Shown here piece by piece: positions 8,503 to 21,596 of a DNA stretch of 64,000 nucleotides (within the stretch, counting starts at the first letter, position 1; each line of letters begins with the position of its first letter). Location: contig NZ_AP022614.1 in NCBI RefSeq assembly GCF_010730575.1, positions 372,001-436,000 on the forward strand. The letters run 5' to 3'. Source of the stretch: Mycobacterium parmense (lineage in GTDB: Bacteria > Actinomycetota > Actinomycetes > Mycobacteriales > Mycobacteriaceae). The position numbers and the translations under genes are program-made. The notes under the pieces are model-generated. The model searched no databases and was not told the DNA's origin. It saw nothing but the letters and a program-made list of their open reading frames with translations.

Positions 8503-9734
8503 GCGTGCCGACCATAAACGAGTCCGCCAAGCTGTTGGCAGACCCGGTGGCCTACACCGACGAGCGACGGCTGCACGCCGCGCTCGCCCGGCTGCGCGCC
8601 GAGGCGCCCGTGTCGTGGGTCGAGGTGCCCAACTACCGGCCTTTCTGGGCCATCACCAGGCACGCCGACATCATGGACATCGAGCGTGACAACGCGTTGT
8701 TCACCAACTGGCCCCGCCCGGTGCTGACCACCGCAGAGGGCGACGAACTGCAGGCCGCGGCAGGGGTCCGCACGTTGATCCACCTCGACGACCCGCAACA
8801 CCGGGTGGTGCGCGCGATCGGCTCGGACTGGTTTCGCCCAAAGGCGATGCGCGCGTTGAAGATGCGAGTCGACGAACTCGCCAAGATCTACGTCGACAAG
8901 ATGCTGGCCGTGGGGCCGGAATGCGACTTCGTCCAGCAGGTCGCGGTGAACTACCCGCTCTATGTGATCATGTCGTTGCTGGGCATCCCTGAGGCCGACT
9001 TCGCCCGCATGCTCAAGCTCACCCAGGAGCTGTTCGGCAGCGACGACTCCGAATTCAAGCGTGGCAGCTCGAACGAGGATCAGATACCGGCGTTGCTGGA
9101 CATGTTCGGCTACTTCAACGGTGTGACCGCCGCGCGCCGTGCCCAGCCAACCGAGGATCTCGCGTCAGCGATCGCCAACGCCCGCGTCGACGGCGAACCG
9201 TTGTCGGACATCGACACCGTGTCCTACTACCTGATCGTCGCCACCGCCGGTCACGACACGACCAGCGCGACCATCTCCGGTGGCCTGCACGCACTGATCG
9301 ACAACCCCGACCAGCTCGAGCGCCTGCGCGACAACCTCGGCCTCATGCCGCTGGCCACCGAGGAGATGATCCGCTGGGTCACCCCGGTCAAGGAGTTCAT
9401 GCGCACGGCCGGCAAGGACACCACGGTGCGTGGCGTGCCCATCGCCGCGGGTGATTCGTTGCTGCTGTCGTATGTGTCGGGCAATCGGGACGAGGACGTG
9501 TTCGACGGTCCGTTCCGTTTCGACGTCGGGCGCGAGCCCAACAAACATTTGGCGTTCGGCTACGGCGTGCACTTCTGCATGGGGGCGGCGCTCGCGCGGA
9601 TGGAAGTCAACAGCTTCTTCTCCGAATTGCTGCCGCGGCTGAAGTCGATCGAGCTGACCGGCGAGCCGGAATTTACGGCGACCACGTTCGTGGGAGGGCT
9701 CAAACACCTGCCGGTTCGCTACTCCCTCGCGTGA
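8499..9734 (+). CDS. Cytochrome P450
   Basis: This 411-residue protein is a soluble bacterial class I P450. The I-helix oxygen-activation motif is AGHDTTSATIS, the K-helix ExxR lies in the EEMIRW segment, and the heme loop is FGYGVHFCMG with thiolate Cys360. The GTG at 8499 overlaps the stop of the F420 enzyme and follows AAGGAG at 8485-8490, so that start is well supported. Such P450s take electrons from a small ferredoxin; the nearest ferredoxin in this window is at 38642. Role probably hydroxylation of a hydrophobic catabolic intermediate. CYP subfamily not assigned. Confidence 0.92.
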   Translation: MSVPTINESAKLLADPVAYTDERRLHAALARLRAEAPVSWVEVPNYRPFWAITRHADIMDIERDNALFTNWPRPVLTTAEGDELQAAAGVRTLIHLDDPQHRVVRAIGSDWFRPKAMRALKMRVDELAKIYVDKMLAVGPECDFVQQVAVNYPLYVIMSLLGIPEADFARMLKLTQELFGSDDSEFKRGSSNEDQIPALLDMFGYFNGVTAARRAQPTEDLASAIANARVDGEPLSDIDTVSYYLIVATAGHDTTSATISGGLHALIDNPDQLERLRDNLGLMPLATEEMIRWVTPVKEFMRTAGKDTTVRGVPIAAGDSLLLSYVSGNRDEDVFDGPFRFDVGREPNKHLAFGYGVHFCMGAALARMEVNSFFSELLPRLKSIELTGEPEFTATTFVGGLKHLPVRYSLA

Positions 9735-9780
9735 CGGCGACGGCGCCCCGCAGTTCCCGCATCGCCTCAGCGATCCGCTT

Positions 9781-9800
9781 AATTGTCGTGCTGCACAATT
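9781..9800. promoter_or_regulatory. Inverted repeat upstream of the SDR gene
   Basis: Arms AATTGT (9781-9786) and ACAATT (9795-9800) flank eight bases and contain an inner GTGCTGCAC palindrome. The element lies 53 bases before the SDR start and after the P450 stop. It looks like an operator, but the regulator is not identified. Confidence 0.35.
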
Positions 9801-9852
9801 GTTGTCGGATCATCGACGAGGTCCTCGTGCGCTCCGTGTGAAGGATTGGGCA

Positions 9853-10674
9853 ATGAATCGCAGGACGATTGTCATCACCGGCGCCAGCGACGGCATCGAG
9901 GCCGCGGCGGCCCGCCGTTTGCGGCGAGGCCGCGAGAACCTTGTGTTGGTGGGGCGCGCGGAAGGCAAGACCACCGCCGTGGCCACGGAGTTGGACGCCG
10001 ACTATTTCGTCGCCGACTTCGCCGATCTCTCTCAGGTGCGAGCGCTGGCGGACAAGATCCGGTCGCAGTATCCACGCATCGATGTGTTGGCCAACAACGC
10101 CGGCGCGGTGTTCAGCAAGCTGCACAAGACAACCGACGGTCACGAGATCACCTATCAGGTCAACTATCTGGCGCCCTTCCTGCTCACCACGCGTCTGATC
10201 CAGGTCCTCGTCGACTCGCGTGCCACCGTCATCAACACCTCCAGCTCGTCACAGAAGCTGCTCCGCAACGTCGCCACAGCCGACTTCGAGACCACCGAGC
10301 GCCGCCGGCCCAGCGGCGCCTATGCGCTGGCAAAACTGGCGAACATTCTGTTCACCAAGGAACTGCACCGTCGCCATCACGCCGACGGCCTGTGCGCCGC
10401 GGTGGTCCATCCCGGATTCGTCAACACCAACATCGGTGCGTCCTCGGGGTCGCGATTCCTGACGATCATGCAGCGCACGCCGGTGATCCGGCTGATCAAG
10501 ACCCCCGATCAGGGAGCCGAGCAGCTCGTCCGGCTGGTGTCGGGCGTACCCGGCGTCGATTGGGCACCGGGCGAATACTATGCGAACGGCAAGGTCGCCA
10601 AGTGCAATCGTGCGGCCCACAATCGGGTCCTTGCCCGCGAACTGTGGGAACGGAGTTTGGCCGCCACCGGGTAG
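9853..10674 (+). CDS. Short-chain dehydrogenase/reductase
   Basis: The 273-residue SDR has the NNAGAVF element after strand 4, a serine in NTSSSSQ and the YALAK active-site motif, so the catalytic Asn-Ser-Tyr-Lys set is in place. The cofactor loop reads TGASDGIE (residues 9-16) instead of TGxxxGxG, with Glu16 replacing the third glycine, which may weaken or change NAD(P) binding. ATG 9853 is chosen because the beta-alpha-beta motif then begins directly after the start; an in-frame ATG at 9799 would add an 18-residue leader overlapping the inverted repeat. It stands alone between the P450 and the DUF1876 gene. Confidence 0.8.
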   Translation: MNRRTIVITGASDGIEAAAARRLRRGRENLVLVGRAEGKTTAVATELDADYFVADFADLSQVRALADKIRSQYPRIDVLANNAGAVFSKLHKTTDGHEITYQVNYLAPFLLTTRLIQVLVDSRATVINTSSSSQKLLRNVATADFETTERRRPSGAYALAKLANILFTKELHRRHHADGLCAAVVHPGFVNTNIGASSGSRFLTIMQRTPVIRLIKTPDQGAEQLVRLVSGVPGVDWAPGEYYANGKVAKCNRAAHNRVLARELWERSLAATG

Positions 10675-10733
10675 GTCCTCGACCGGCTGCGCGCGCTCCT
10701 GGGAGGGCGCAAAAGTGTCCATCGGCGATCAAT

Positions 10734-10753
10734 CCGGGGCCCAAAGGCCCTAG
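10734..10753. promoter_or_regulatory. DosR-box-like palindrome upstream of the DUF1876 gene
   Basis: CCGGGGCCCAAAGGCCCTAG keeps the GGGNCN-WWAG-NCCC core of the mycobacterial dormancy box (consensus TTSGGGACTWWAGTCCCSAA), matching 12 of 20 positions by eye. It lies 66 bases before the DUF1876 start. DUF1876 proteins include the hypoxia-induced Rv1738, which makes DosR control reasonable. This is inference from motif and family. Confidence 0.4.
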
Positions 10754-10786
10754 GAAGCGCGACACGTCGCCGTAAGCTCGAATCGG

Positions 10787-10802
10787 CAGTCTGACAGTCT
10801 GA
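10787..10802. repeat. Tandem 8-bp direct repeat CAGTCTGA
   Basis: CAGTCTGA occurs twice without a gap just upstream of the DUF1876 start (10819). It may be part of the promoter or a chance duplication. Confidence 0.4.
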
Positions 10803-10818
10803 TTCAAGAGAGCACCGC

Positions 10819-11067
10819 ATGCACCGTAGCGCTCATCATCCGGATTCCGCACTCCCGGTCGTCACGTTGGCGATCGAAGAACGCCATGGCAGGACATTCG
10901 CCAGGGCCGAGTTGGATTGGAAAGGATCGCATCTGGCCGCGACCGGCGTCGCCTACAGACATCCTTCGGACAACTGGCCGCGCGAATCGGGTCAGGGGCT
11001 GGCGACCGCACGTGCGCTGTCTGACTTGGCGAAACAGGTCACCGCTTTGTCCCCGGCCACCAGCTAA
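10819..11067 (+). CDS. DUF1876 domain protein
   Basis: This small 82-residue acidic/basic protein carries the DUF1876 pattern: VVTLAIEERHGRTFARAELDW, then VAYRHPSDNWPRESGQGLATARALSDLAKQV. Family members such as M. tuberculosis Rv1738 and Rv2632c are small alpha/beta proteins resembling ribosome hibernation factors, induced by hypoxia. The start is the ATG at 10819. A DosR-box-like palindrome lies upstream. The following genes are convergent. The family call is confident; function is only suggested. Confidence 0.8.
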   Translation: MHRSAHHPDSALPVVTLAIEERHGRTFARAELDWKGSHLAATGVAYRHPSDNWPRESGQGLATARALSDLAKQVTALSPATS

Positions 11068-11075
11068 GCGAGTCC

Positions 11076-12230
11076 TCAAAGCGTGAAGTCGATGATGCCC
11101 CTGATGATGCTGCCGCTGCGTAGGTCGTCGTAGGCGTCGTTGATCTGGTCGAGGCGATAACGCCTGGTGATCATGTCGTCGAGCTGTAGTTGTCCGGTCC
11201 GGTAAAGCCCGGCCAGCCGGGCGATGTCCGCTCTCGGGTTGCACGAGCCGAATATGGTGCCGGCCAACGTTTTGTTCATCAGGATGAAGTCCTGCAGGTC
11301 GATCTTCACCGACCGGGTCAACTGCGAGGTCATGCCGGTGAGCACGCAGGTGCCGCCCTTGCGGGTGAGTTGCAACGCGTCGCGGACGTCGGCGGCGGTG
11401 ATCAACGATGGCGAGACCACTACGGCGTCGGCCATGACGCCGTACGTCAGACCCCGCACCAGGTCCAGCGCCTCGGCGACCGTCGCGACGCCATGGGTCG
11501 CGCCGAACTGCAATGCCGATTTCTGTTTGAAGTCGACCGGGTCGACGGCGACGATGCGTGCCGCGCCGTTGATCCGGGCGCCCTGGATCGCGCCCGTCCC
11601 GATCCCGCCGGCGCCGATCACCACCACGGTGTCTCCCGCGCGCATGTTCGATCGGTTCGCGACCGAACCGTAGCCGGTCGGAATGGCGCACGAAAGTAGG
11701 GCGATCGGCACCAGGGGCATATCAGGCTCGACCTTCACGAGCGAATCCGTTGATACGACAGTGTGTTTCGCGAATGCGCCGACCTTGGCCAGGTGTCCCA
11801 GGGAGCGGCCGTCGGTCGTGTGGTGGCGGAAGGTGCCGTCGGTGGGCATGCCGGGGATCATGGTGCCGATGCCGACGTCGCACAGGTACTCCATGCCGGT
11901 CGCACACCAGCGGCACTGTCCGCAAACCGCCACGAACGACATCACTACATGGTCGCCGGGAGCGAAATCGGTGACGCCCGCGCCGACTTCGCGCACGATG
12001 CCGGAGCCTTCGTGGCCGCCGATCGTCGGGAACATGGTGGGCAGCCCCAGGGATCGCATCACTTCGTTGGGCGCGGACATGTCGCCGTTGAGGATGTGCT
12101 CGTCGGAATGGCACAAGCCGGCGGCCGCCATCTCGACCATGACCTCGCCGGCTTGCGGCGGGTCCAGCTCGAAGTCCTCGACGGACCATGGGCCGCCGAC
12201 GTCGTGCAGGATCGCAGCGCGACTTCTCAT
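11076..12230 (-). CDS. NDMA-dependent-type zinc alcohol dehydrogenase
   Basis: The 384-residue medium-chain dehydrogenase has the catalytic zinc ligands in GLCHSDEH and GGHEGSGIV, the structural zinc cysteines around CGQCRWCATGMEYLC, and the Rossmann motif VVIGAGGIGTGAIQGA. This pattern fits the mycobacterial Rxyl_3153/NDMA-dependent family, which holds its nicotinamide tightly and uses an unusual electron acceptor. The ATG at 12230 overlaps the stop of the P450 upstream (ATGA), so the pair is one operon: hydroxylation by the P450, then oxidation of the alcohol. Reading frame stays open upstream through the P450, but that is an antisense-type artefact of GC-rich sequence. Confidence 0.88.
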   Translation of the reverse strand: MRSRAAILHDVGGPWSVEDFELDPPQAGEVMVEMAAAGLCHSDEHILNGDMSAPNEVMRSLGLPTMFPTIGGHEGSGIVREVGAGVTDFAPGDHVVMSFVAVCGQCRWCATGMEYLCDVGIGTMIPGMPTDGTFRHHTTDGRSLGHLAKVGAFAKHTVVSTDSLVKVEPDMPLVPIALLSCAIPTGYGSVANRSNMRAGDTVVVIGAGGIGTGAIQGARINGAARIVAVDPVDFKQKSALQFGATHGVATVAEALDLVRGLTYGVMADAVVVSPSLITAADVRDALQLTRKGGTCVLTGMTSQLTRSVKIDLQDFILMNKTLAGTIFGSCNPRADIARLAGLYRTGQLQLDDMITRRYRLDQINDAYDDLRSGSIIRGIIDFTL

Positions 12231-13453
12231 GCGGCCGGGCTGAAGCTGACCGGAAGCTTGTTGGGTGAACGGAAGGTCAGGCCGACGATCTTGGATTCCT
12301 CGCCGGTCCCGTCGTCGGCGACGAACGTCAAATCGTTGACGCGGTCCAACAGGCTGTTCAGCATGACCCGCGTTTCGAGTCGCGCCAGGTGCATGCCGAG
12401 GCACATGTGGATGCCGCCGGCGAAGGCGATGTGGCCCCGGCGCGGCCGGCGAATGTCGAAGACGTCGGGATCGGTCCAGCGGGTCTCGTCCCGGTTGGCC
12501 GAGCCCATGCACATGTCGACCTGCGCGCCCGCGGGAATCGTCTTGCCGCCGATCTCGACGTCTTCGGTCGTGGTGCGCATGACCATGGTCAGTGGCGTCT
12601 CCACGCGCAGGCCTTCCTCGATGGCCGTCGGTATCAACGACCGGTCTTCGTAGACCGCGGCCAGCTGCTCGGGGTGCGTCAACAGCAGGTACAGCAGATT
12701 GCCCGACGAGCGGTAGGTGGTCTCCAGCCCGGCAGGCAGCAGCAGGCGCAGAAAGGCGATGATGGCCTCGTCGGTGAGCCTCTCGCCGTCGATCTCGGCG
12801 GCGACCAGGTCGCCGATGATGTCGTCGGTGCGCGTGCGGCGCCGCCGCTCGACCTGTTCCAGGAAGTAGCCGTGCAGTTCGGTCGCCGCGTTGAGCCCGG
12901 CGACGATGTCGGTGGGGATCGAGATGAGGTCGAGGGACAGGCGGCGGAACATGTCGAGGTCTTCCGGCGGCAACCCGAGCAGCGTCGAGATGATGCGGGT
13001 GGGAAACTCGAACGTGAGCGCTTTGACCAGGTCGGCGTGACCGTCGTTCTTGATCTCGTCGATCAACTGGTCGCAGACCGGCCCCACCACCGACGGCTCC
13101 CAGCGTTCCAGCGCAGTGGCGCGGAAGGCCTTGGCCACCAGGCTGCGGTGATCGTGGTGTTCCTTGCCGCCCATCGCCAGGATGGTGTGACCCATGACCA
13201 GGCCGATGGTTTTGTCGTAGGCGGCCGACGTGAAGACACGGTCGTCGCGGAAGGCCTGGAATACGCCGTCGTAGCCGAACAACACCCACTCGTCGCTGGG
13301 CCGCAGTTCCTCCGGCATCTGTTCGACGTCCATCAGGGCTCCATGCCAGACCGGATCGGTGCGCCGCATGTATTCGAAGAAGGGGTAGGGGCTGGTTTGC
13401 CCGGTGGTGTCGAGGGTGACGGGCCGGCCGTCGGATTCGGTGCGCAGCGTCAT
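12227..13453 (-). CDS. Cytochrome P450
   Basis: The 408-residue P450 has the heme loop FAGGIHMCLG with thiolate Cys351. The I-helix reads AGLETTYRSS, with GLETT replacing the more common GxDTT. It starts at ATG 13453 with AAGGAG about eight bases upstream. It is the first gene of a two-gene operon with an alcohol dehydrogenase, so its product is probably an alcohol that is oxidised next. The promoter contains the AT-rich GCTAT-N10-ATAGC site at 13486-13505 that also precedes other catabolic operons in this window. Substrate unknown. Confidence 0.92.
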   Translation of the reverse strand: MTLRTESDGRPVTLDTTGQTSPYPFFEYMRRTDPVWHGALMDVEQMPEELRPSDEWVLFGYDGVFQAFRDDRVFTSAAYDKTIGLVMGHTILAMGGKEHHDHRSLVAKAFRATALERWEPSVVGPVCDQLIDEIKNDGHADLVKALTFEFPTRIISTLLGLPPEDLDMFRRLSLDLISIPTDIVAGLNAATELHGYFLEQVERRRRTRTDDIIGDLVAAEIDGERLTDEAIIAFLRLLLPAGLETTYRSSGNLLYLLLTHPEQLAAVYEDRSLIPTAIEEGLRVETPLTMVMRTTTEDVEIGGKTIPAGAQVDMCMGSANRDETRWTDPDVFDIRRPRRGHIAFAGGIHMCLGMHLARLETRVMLNSLLDRVNDLTFVADDGTGEESKIVGLTFRSPNKLPVSFSPAA

Positions 13454-13485
13454 TGCCGCTCCTTCGAAAGGTGCTGGGGAATTTC

Positions 13486-13505
13486 GCTATCATAGTATAA
13501 ATAGC
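13486..13505. promoter_or_regulatory. Site A of a shared AT-rich operator motif (GCTAT-N10-ATAGC)
   Basis: GCTATCATAGTATAAATAGC lies 33-52 bases upstream of the P450 start at 13453. Perfect 5-base arms flank a 10-base spacer. It is 16/20 identical to the site at 36177-36196 and 14/20 to the one at 39548-39567. Read towards the P450 it also contains a TATGAT-like -10 box, so operator and promoter probably overlap. Confidence 0.6.
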
Positions 13506-13674
13506 AACCAAACCCAACGTCCGCGCCGGTCACTGCGGTGACGATGGTCTTCGCGCCTCTGCGCATCGCGCGGACCGGGCGGGTTCGACTCGCTGGCATC
13601 GGACTGGATTGTCCGAGAACACAACCGGGCGCTGGATGCGCAGTCGCAGCCGCATCAGCGCTATCCGGGGCGCG

Positions 13675-14367
13675 TCACACCGGGTTGAACTTGGTGATCA
13701 GCCAGTTGCCGTTGATCCGGTTCATGTGCACCAGCACACTGCTCAACGCCATCGACGGCTGAGGGTTGTCCTTGATGGTGGTGGTCTGGTCGACGAAGAC
13801 CAGCACGACGGCCGAGTCGGGGTGCAGCTCGGACACCGCCGCACCCGTGACGTGAGCCGTCGTCTTCAGCGACTTCTGTTTGGCCGCCGGGGTGACGACC
13901 TGCTGGGTGAAATCGTTGTAGTAGTTCAGAAAGTCCCCGGCCAGGTGCGACCGAGCGTTGGCGAAGTCCTGGTCCAGCGAGTCGGACGAGTAGGAAAGGA
14001 CCGCGACCGTACCGTCCGAAGCGGCGCCGGCCACCGTCGCCGCGACTCCGGAATTGGTTTGCTGGTCGGGCCGGTACTCCTTGAAGTACAGCCACGTCGC
14101 AACCCCGGCGGTGATCAGCAGGAGGGCGATCAGGATGACCGACACGGCCTTGCCGCCCCCGCGCACGCGCCGCAGGCCGCGTCGTACGCGCCCGACCGGC
14201 GCGGGTCGCTCCTCATCTTCTTCGGCATCTTCTTCGGCTTCTAGGGCGAACTCCTCTTCGGGGTCGTCGGCCGTCTCCTCCGGCGCCGCTTCGTCGACGT
14301 CGCTGAGGGCGTCGGGGTCAACCTCGTCGGGCGAGGGTACGGATGTCTCACGCAGGTCGTCAGTCAC
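13675..14367 (-). CDS. Mce-associated membrane protein, Rv1362c-like
   Basis: The 230-residue protein has a long acidic N-terminal segment (residues 1-55), a short Arg-rich stretch, one membrane helix ([20 protein letters not shown]) and an extracytoplasmic SnoaL/NTF2-like domain ending in [12 protein letters not shown]. This is the layout of Mce-associated membrane (Mam/Omam) proteins, which stabilise Mce lipid importers. The GTG start overlaps the stop of the next upstream gene (GTGA). Together the two resemble Rv1362c and Rv1363c of M. tuberculosis, and no mce operon is present here, so they are orphan members. Confidence 0.8.
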   Translation of the reverse strand: MTDDLRETSVPSPDEVDPDALSDVDEAAPEETADDPEEEFALEAEEDAEEDEERPAPVGRVRRGLRRVRGGGKAVSVILIALLLITAGVATWLYFKEYRPDQQTNSGVAATVAGAASDGTVAVLSYSSDSLDQDFANARSHLAGDFLNYYNDFTQQVVTPAAKQKSLKTTAHVTGAAVSELHPDSAVVLVFVDQTTTIKDNPQPSMALSSVLVHMNRINGNWLITKFNPV

Positions 14368-15224
14368 GCCACGTACTCAACTTTCGACATCTTGTACTGC
14401 CCATCGACGTCGGTAACGGTGACGCGCAGCCGCCAACTCTTGGGCGGTTCGTCCTTCCCGGGTGGGGAATTGGTGACGTGCGATGTCGCCGAGACGAGCA
14501 CTACCGCGGAATCGTCGTTCATCGTTTCCACCGCGGCGGCGTTCACGGTGCCCTCGGTGATCGCTTTCGACTGCTCGACGACGGTGATGAAATCGTTGGC
14601 CTTCTGCTCGAAGTCTTCTTTGAACCTGCCGGTCGCGCTGTCGACCACACGCTGGAAGTCCTCTTTGGCCTTCGTGAAATCAAGCGAGATCATATACGTG
14701 ACGCCCTGTTTGGCGCCGGCGGCGAACGCGGCCTCCCGCCTATGCTGCCGGGTGCTGTCACGGTGCTCCAGCACCATGTACGCGCTGAGGCCTGCCAACA
14801 CGCAGATGAGAACCAGCGCGCCCACTTTCGACATCAAGGAGATCGACGGCAGCCGGCTCCGGGATCCGTCCGGCTCGAGTTCGTACTCCGGCTCCTCGGC
14901 TTCGTCGTACTCGTCGGCGCTGCCCTCGCCGTAATATTCGTCGTATTCCTCGGCGGCGGGCTCGTCGTGTTCCGCGCCGTATCCCTCGGAGTAGTAGTCG
15001 GTGGGTTCCACATCGGCGGCCGCAGCGGCCGCGTCGCCGTAATCCTCGGCGGCCTCGGCCAGGGTGAGAGCCTCGCGTCGCAGCCGGGCGGCGCGGGCGC
15101 GGGCGCGGGCCGCCGCCGCCATGGCCTCGGCCTCGGCGGCCTCGGCCTCCGCCTGCTCGATCATGGCCAACGCGTCGGCCTTGGACACGACCGGCTGCAG
15201 CGGCTCTTCGTGGTCGTCAGCCAT
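14364..15224 (-). CDS. Mce-associated membrane protein, Rv1363c-like
   Basis: The 286-residue protein starts with a charged coiled-coil-like Ala/Glu-rich region (about residues 18-60) and a Tyr/Glu-rich acidic stretch, followed by a membrane helix ([20 protein letters not shown]) and an outer domain ending [10 protein letters not shown]. It is the paralogue and operon partner of the downstream gene. ATG 15224 is preferred; a GTG at 15233 is also in frame. M. tuberculosis Rv1363c is the expected counterpart. Known relatives assist lipid transport through Mce complexes; no direct evidence here. Confidence 0.78.
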   Translation of the reverse strand: MADDHEEPLQPVVSKADALAMIEQAEAEAAEAEAMAAAARARARAARLRREALTLAEAAEDYGDAAAAAADVEPTDYYSEGYGAEHDEPAAEEYDEYYGEGSADEYDEAEEPEYELEPDGSRSRLPSISLMSKVGALVLICVLAGLSAYMVLEHRDSTRQHRREAAFAAGAKQGVTYMISLDFTKAKEDFQRVVDSATGRFKEDFEQKANDFITVVEQSKAITEGTVNAAAVETMNDDSAVVLVSATSHVTNSPPGKDEPPKSWRLRVTVTDVDGQYKMSKVEYVA

Positions 15225-15414
15225 CGTGCTCACCGCTGGTCGGTTTCATTATCGAGTGAACTCCGGTATCTCTTACCGTATTGGCCGTTGCTAATATCGG
15301 AGTCCCCAGCGAACCCCGACGAGGACCGATCAGGCGGATGATCCACCACCCAGACTGTCTCCCTTGCATCCTTCGCAGCTGCGATCGAATGCCCGATCGA
15401 ACTCCGCCGGCGTC

Positions 15415-16557
15415 ATGACCGCTGTCGACTCACCCGAAAAGATACTCTTCACCTCCACGACCCAAGCGTTTCTCCACAAAGAAGCGCCGTTGCGTCACGT
15501 CCGGGAACTGCACGCGGCCGGCCTGTCCTTCGACCCGGCGTGGTGGCGGCGCGCCGCGGAACTCGGCTGGACCGGCCTGCTCGTTCCGGAGGACCTCGGT
15601 GGCGGCAGCGTCTCGGACAGCGGCCTGGCGGACCTGGCCATGGTCGCCGAGCAGCTCGGCAGGACCGTGGCACCCGGTCCGCTGTATCCGGTCAGCGTCG
15701 TGCTGGCGGCGCTCGTCGACAGCGAGGGCGCGCAGGCGCACGCTGCGACCATCGAGTCGCTGATGTCGGGGGAGACGGTCGCGTCGTGGGCGGTGTGCGA
15801 GCCCGGCCGGGGCTGGACGCCGTTGGCCCCGTCGGTGACGGCCACCCGAACCGAGTCCGGCTACCGGCTCGACGGCGTCAAGGACCGCGTCGAGGCGGCC
15901 ACCCAGAGCGCGCTGCTGCTGGTGACGGCGCGGTGCGGCCCGGACGCCGCCGAGATCCGCCAGTTCCTGGTGCCGACGGACGCGCCGGGTGTGCGTATCA
16001 CCCCTCAGCAATCGGTAGACATGGTCAAGCAGTACGGCCGGGTGGAGCTCGACGGTGTGGTCGTGGAGCCGTCCGCCGCTGTCGGCACCGCGGGCGAAAC
16101 CGCCGCGCTTGTTGCCCGGCAGGGCCAGATCGCCCAGGTGCTGCAGTGTGCGGAGGTGGTCGGCATCCTGGCGACAGTCTTCGACTTCACTGTCAGATGG
16201 GCCCTGGACCGGCACACGTTCGGTCGACCGCTCGCGTCCTACCAGGCGCTCAAGCACAAATTCGCCGACATGAAGCTGTGGCTGGAAGCCTGCCGTGCCA
16301 CCACCGCCGCGGCGGTGGCCGACGTCGCCTACCGCTCACCCGCGGCCGGCCTGTCGGCCAGCATCGCCAAGTCCTACGTCGGTGAGATGGCCGGCCAGGT
16401 GGTCCAGGGCTGCGTGCAGATGCACGGCGGCATCGGCGTGACCTGGGAACACGACCTCCACCTGTACCTGCGCCGGGTTGCGTTGTACCGCTCGATGTTC
16501 GGCACGCCGGAAGAACACAACCTGTGCGTGTACGAATACGAGAAGTCGGGCCGCTGA
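15415..16557 (+). CDS. Acyl-CoA dehydrogenase (FadE), subunit with TWEHD motif
   Basis: This 380-residue protein is an acyl-CoA dehydrogenase with GWTGLLVPEDLGGG near the N-terminus, RHTFGRPLASYQALKH and the C-terminal HGGIGVTWEHDLHLYLRR. In mycobacterial steroid-degrading heterotetramers the TWEHD-bearing subunit carries the catalytic glutamate and its partner does not. The neighbour six bases downstream has a GGGTTEM end without that acid, so the two probably form one alpha2-beta2 enzyme. ATG 15415 is chosen over a TTG at 15364 because homologues start near the acidic segment. The pair lies between orthologues of Rv1363c and Rv1364c, where M. tuberculosis has no fadE genes. Confidence 0.85.
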   Translation: MTAVDSPEKILFTSTTQAFLHKEAPLRHVRELHAAGLSFDPAWWRRAAELGWTGLLVPEDLGGGSVSDSGLADLAMVAEQLGRTVAPGPLYPVSVVLAALVDSEGAQAHAATIESLMSGETVASWAVCEPGRGWTPLAPSVTATRTESGYRLDGVKDRVEAATQSALLLVTARCGPDAAEIRQFLVPTDAPGVRITPQQSVDMVKQYGRVELDGVVVEPSAAVGTAGETAALVARQGQIAQVLQCAEVVGILATVFDFTVRWALDRHTFGRPLASYQALKHKFADMKLWLEACRATTAAAVADVAYRSPAAGLSASIAKSYVGEMAGQVVQGCVQMHGGIGVTWEHDLHLYLRRVALYRSMFGTPEEHNLCVYEYEKSGR

Positions 16558-16563
16558 GGCGAA

Positions 16564-20218
<3,655 letters not shown>

Positions 20219-21454
20219 GTGGCAATAGATTTCGGAGTACTCCCGCCGGAGGTCAACTCGGCTCGCATGTACACCGGCCCCGGGTCCGGCCCGATGCTGG
20301 CCGCGGCGGCGGCCTGGGATGAGCTGGCCACGGAATTGCACGCCGCGGCGGCGTCCTACTCCTCGGTGATTTCAGGGTTGACGGTCGGCTGGCGCGGCCC
20401 CGCCTCGGCGACGATGGCGGCCGCGGCCACACCGTACCGGGCATGGATCACCGCCACCGCCGGTCAGGCCGAGCAGACGGCCAACCAGGCCAGGGCAGCG
20501 GCGGCCGCATTCGAGACCGCCTTCGCGGCAACGGTTCCGCCCGGAGCGGTCGCGGCCAACCGCGCACGTTTGCTCGCGCTCGTTGCGACGAACTTCTTCG
20601 GGCAGAACACTCCGGCGATCATGGCCACCCAGGCGGAGTACATCGAGATGTGGGCCCAGGATGCGGCGGCGATGTACGGCTACGCCGGCTCGTCGGCGAC
20701 CGCCTCACAGGTGATGCCGTTCAATGCGCCACCGCAAACCACGAATCCGGCCGCGGCCACGGGCCAGGCGGGCGCCGTGTCGCAGGCCACGGCCACGGCG
20801 ACCGGCGCGCAGACACAGGCCCTTCCGCAGCTGATGGCCACGGTGCCTTCGTCGTTGCAGCAGCTGGCTACTCCGGCCGCGACGGCGGCCGCGGCGGACC
20901 CGTCGGCTCCGTCGTCGCTCGCGACCTCGACGAACACCCTCATCAGCCTGATCACAGGACCGTCATCGCCGTTGTCGTTGTTCACCGTTCCCGGTGTGCC
21001 ATTCCTGTTCGGGATCCAGAGTTACCTGTTGCCCCAGGCCGGGCTCAACGCGGCCAGCGCGGCGAGCAAAGCCGCGGCTGCCGCGGGCAGCAGCGGGTTG
21101 GCAGCCCTGAGTTCGAATACAAGCACCCTGGGCTCGGCGGTGTCGGCGGGAGTCGGCCGCGCGGGTTTGATCGGGGGATTGTCCGTACCGCAAGGCTGGG
21201 CGATGGCCGCCCCGGCGGTCAAGCCGGTCGCCGCGGTGTTCGCCGACGGCGGACCGGCCGGCGTCCCGGCGGCGATCGCGGCACCGGGCGAGGGCCCGCT
21301 GTTCGGCAACATGGCGCTGTCGAGTCTTGCGGGGCGGGCGATGCTCGGCGGGGGCGCAACCGCTGCCCGGACGACAGGTGCGGCCGAGGCGACCGCGGCG
21401 GGCCAGGCCAGCGGTCCCGTCAACATCTTCATCGTTCCGGCGGTTCCGCAGTGA
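20219..21454 (+). CDS. PPE family protein, SVP subfamily
   Basis: The 411-residue protein begins with the PPE signature ([20 protein letters not shown]) and has a helical domain of about 180 residues (WxG-like GWRGPAS, then [23 protein letters not shown]). The middle is Ala/Pro/Ser-rich, and the [13 protein letters not shown] segment near residue 330 puts it in the PPE-SVP group. Such proteins are secreted by ESX/type VII systems, usually with a PE partner; no PE gene is adjacent. GTG 20219 is chosen because it places the PPE motif at residues 8-9 and follows GGAGG. A second PPE gene follows in tandem. Confidence 0.92.
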   Translation: MAIDFGVLPPEVNSARMYTGPGSGPMLAAAAAWDELATELHAAAASYSSVISGLTVGWRGPASATMAAAATPYRAWITATAGQAEQTANQARAAAAAFETAFAATVPPGAVAANRARLLALVATNFFGQNTPAIMATQAEYIEMWAQDAAAMYGYAGSSATASQVMPFNAPPQTTNPAAATGQAGAVSQATATATGAQTQALPQLMATVPSSLQQLATPAATAAAADPSAPSSLATSTNTLISLITGPSSPLSLFTVPGVPFLFGIQSYLLPQAGLNAASAASKAAAAAGSSGLAALSSNTSTLGSAVSAGVGRAGLIGGLSVPQGWAMAAPAVKPVAAVFADGGPAGVPAAIAAPGEGPLFGNMALSSLAGRAMLGGGATAARTTGAAEATAAGQASGPVNIFIVPAVPQ

Positions 21455-21596
21455 GCGCCGACGCGGAAATCGGCCTGCGCCGCCCCGACTCGTGTCGTCG
21501 CCGCATCCGGCGAATGGCAGAGACGGCCGACACGTTCACCGGGGCGCGTCGCGCCGCGCCCGTCGAAGCCAGTGCGGCGACCTGAGGAGCAGTGCG

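Noticed and set aside
12231..13517. Upstream extension of the alcohol dehydrogenase frame to 813 residues
   Set aside because: The added part is the P450 gene read out of frame; the real start overlaps the P450 stop at 12230.
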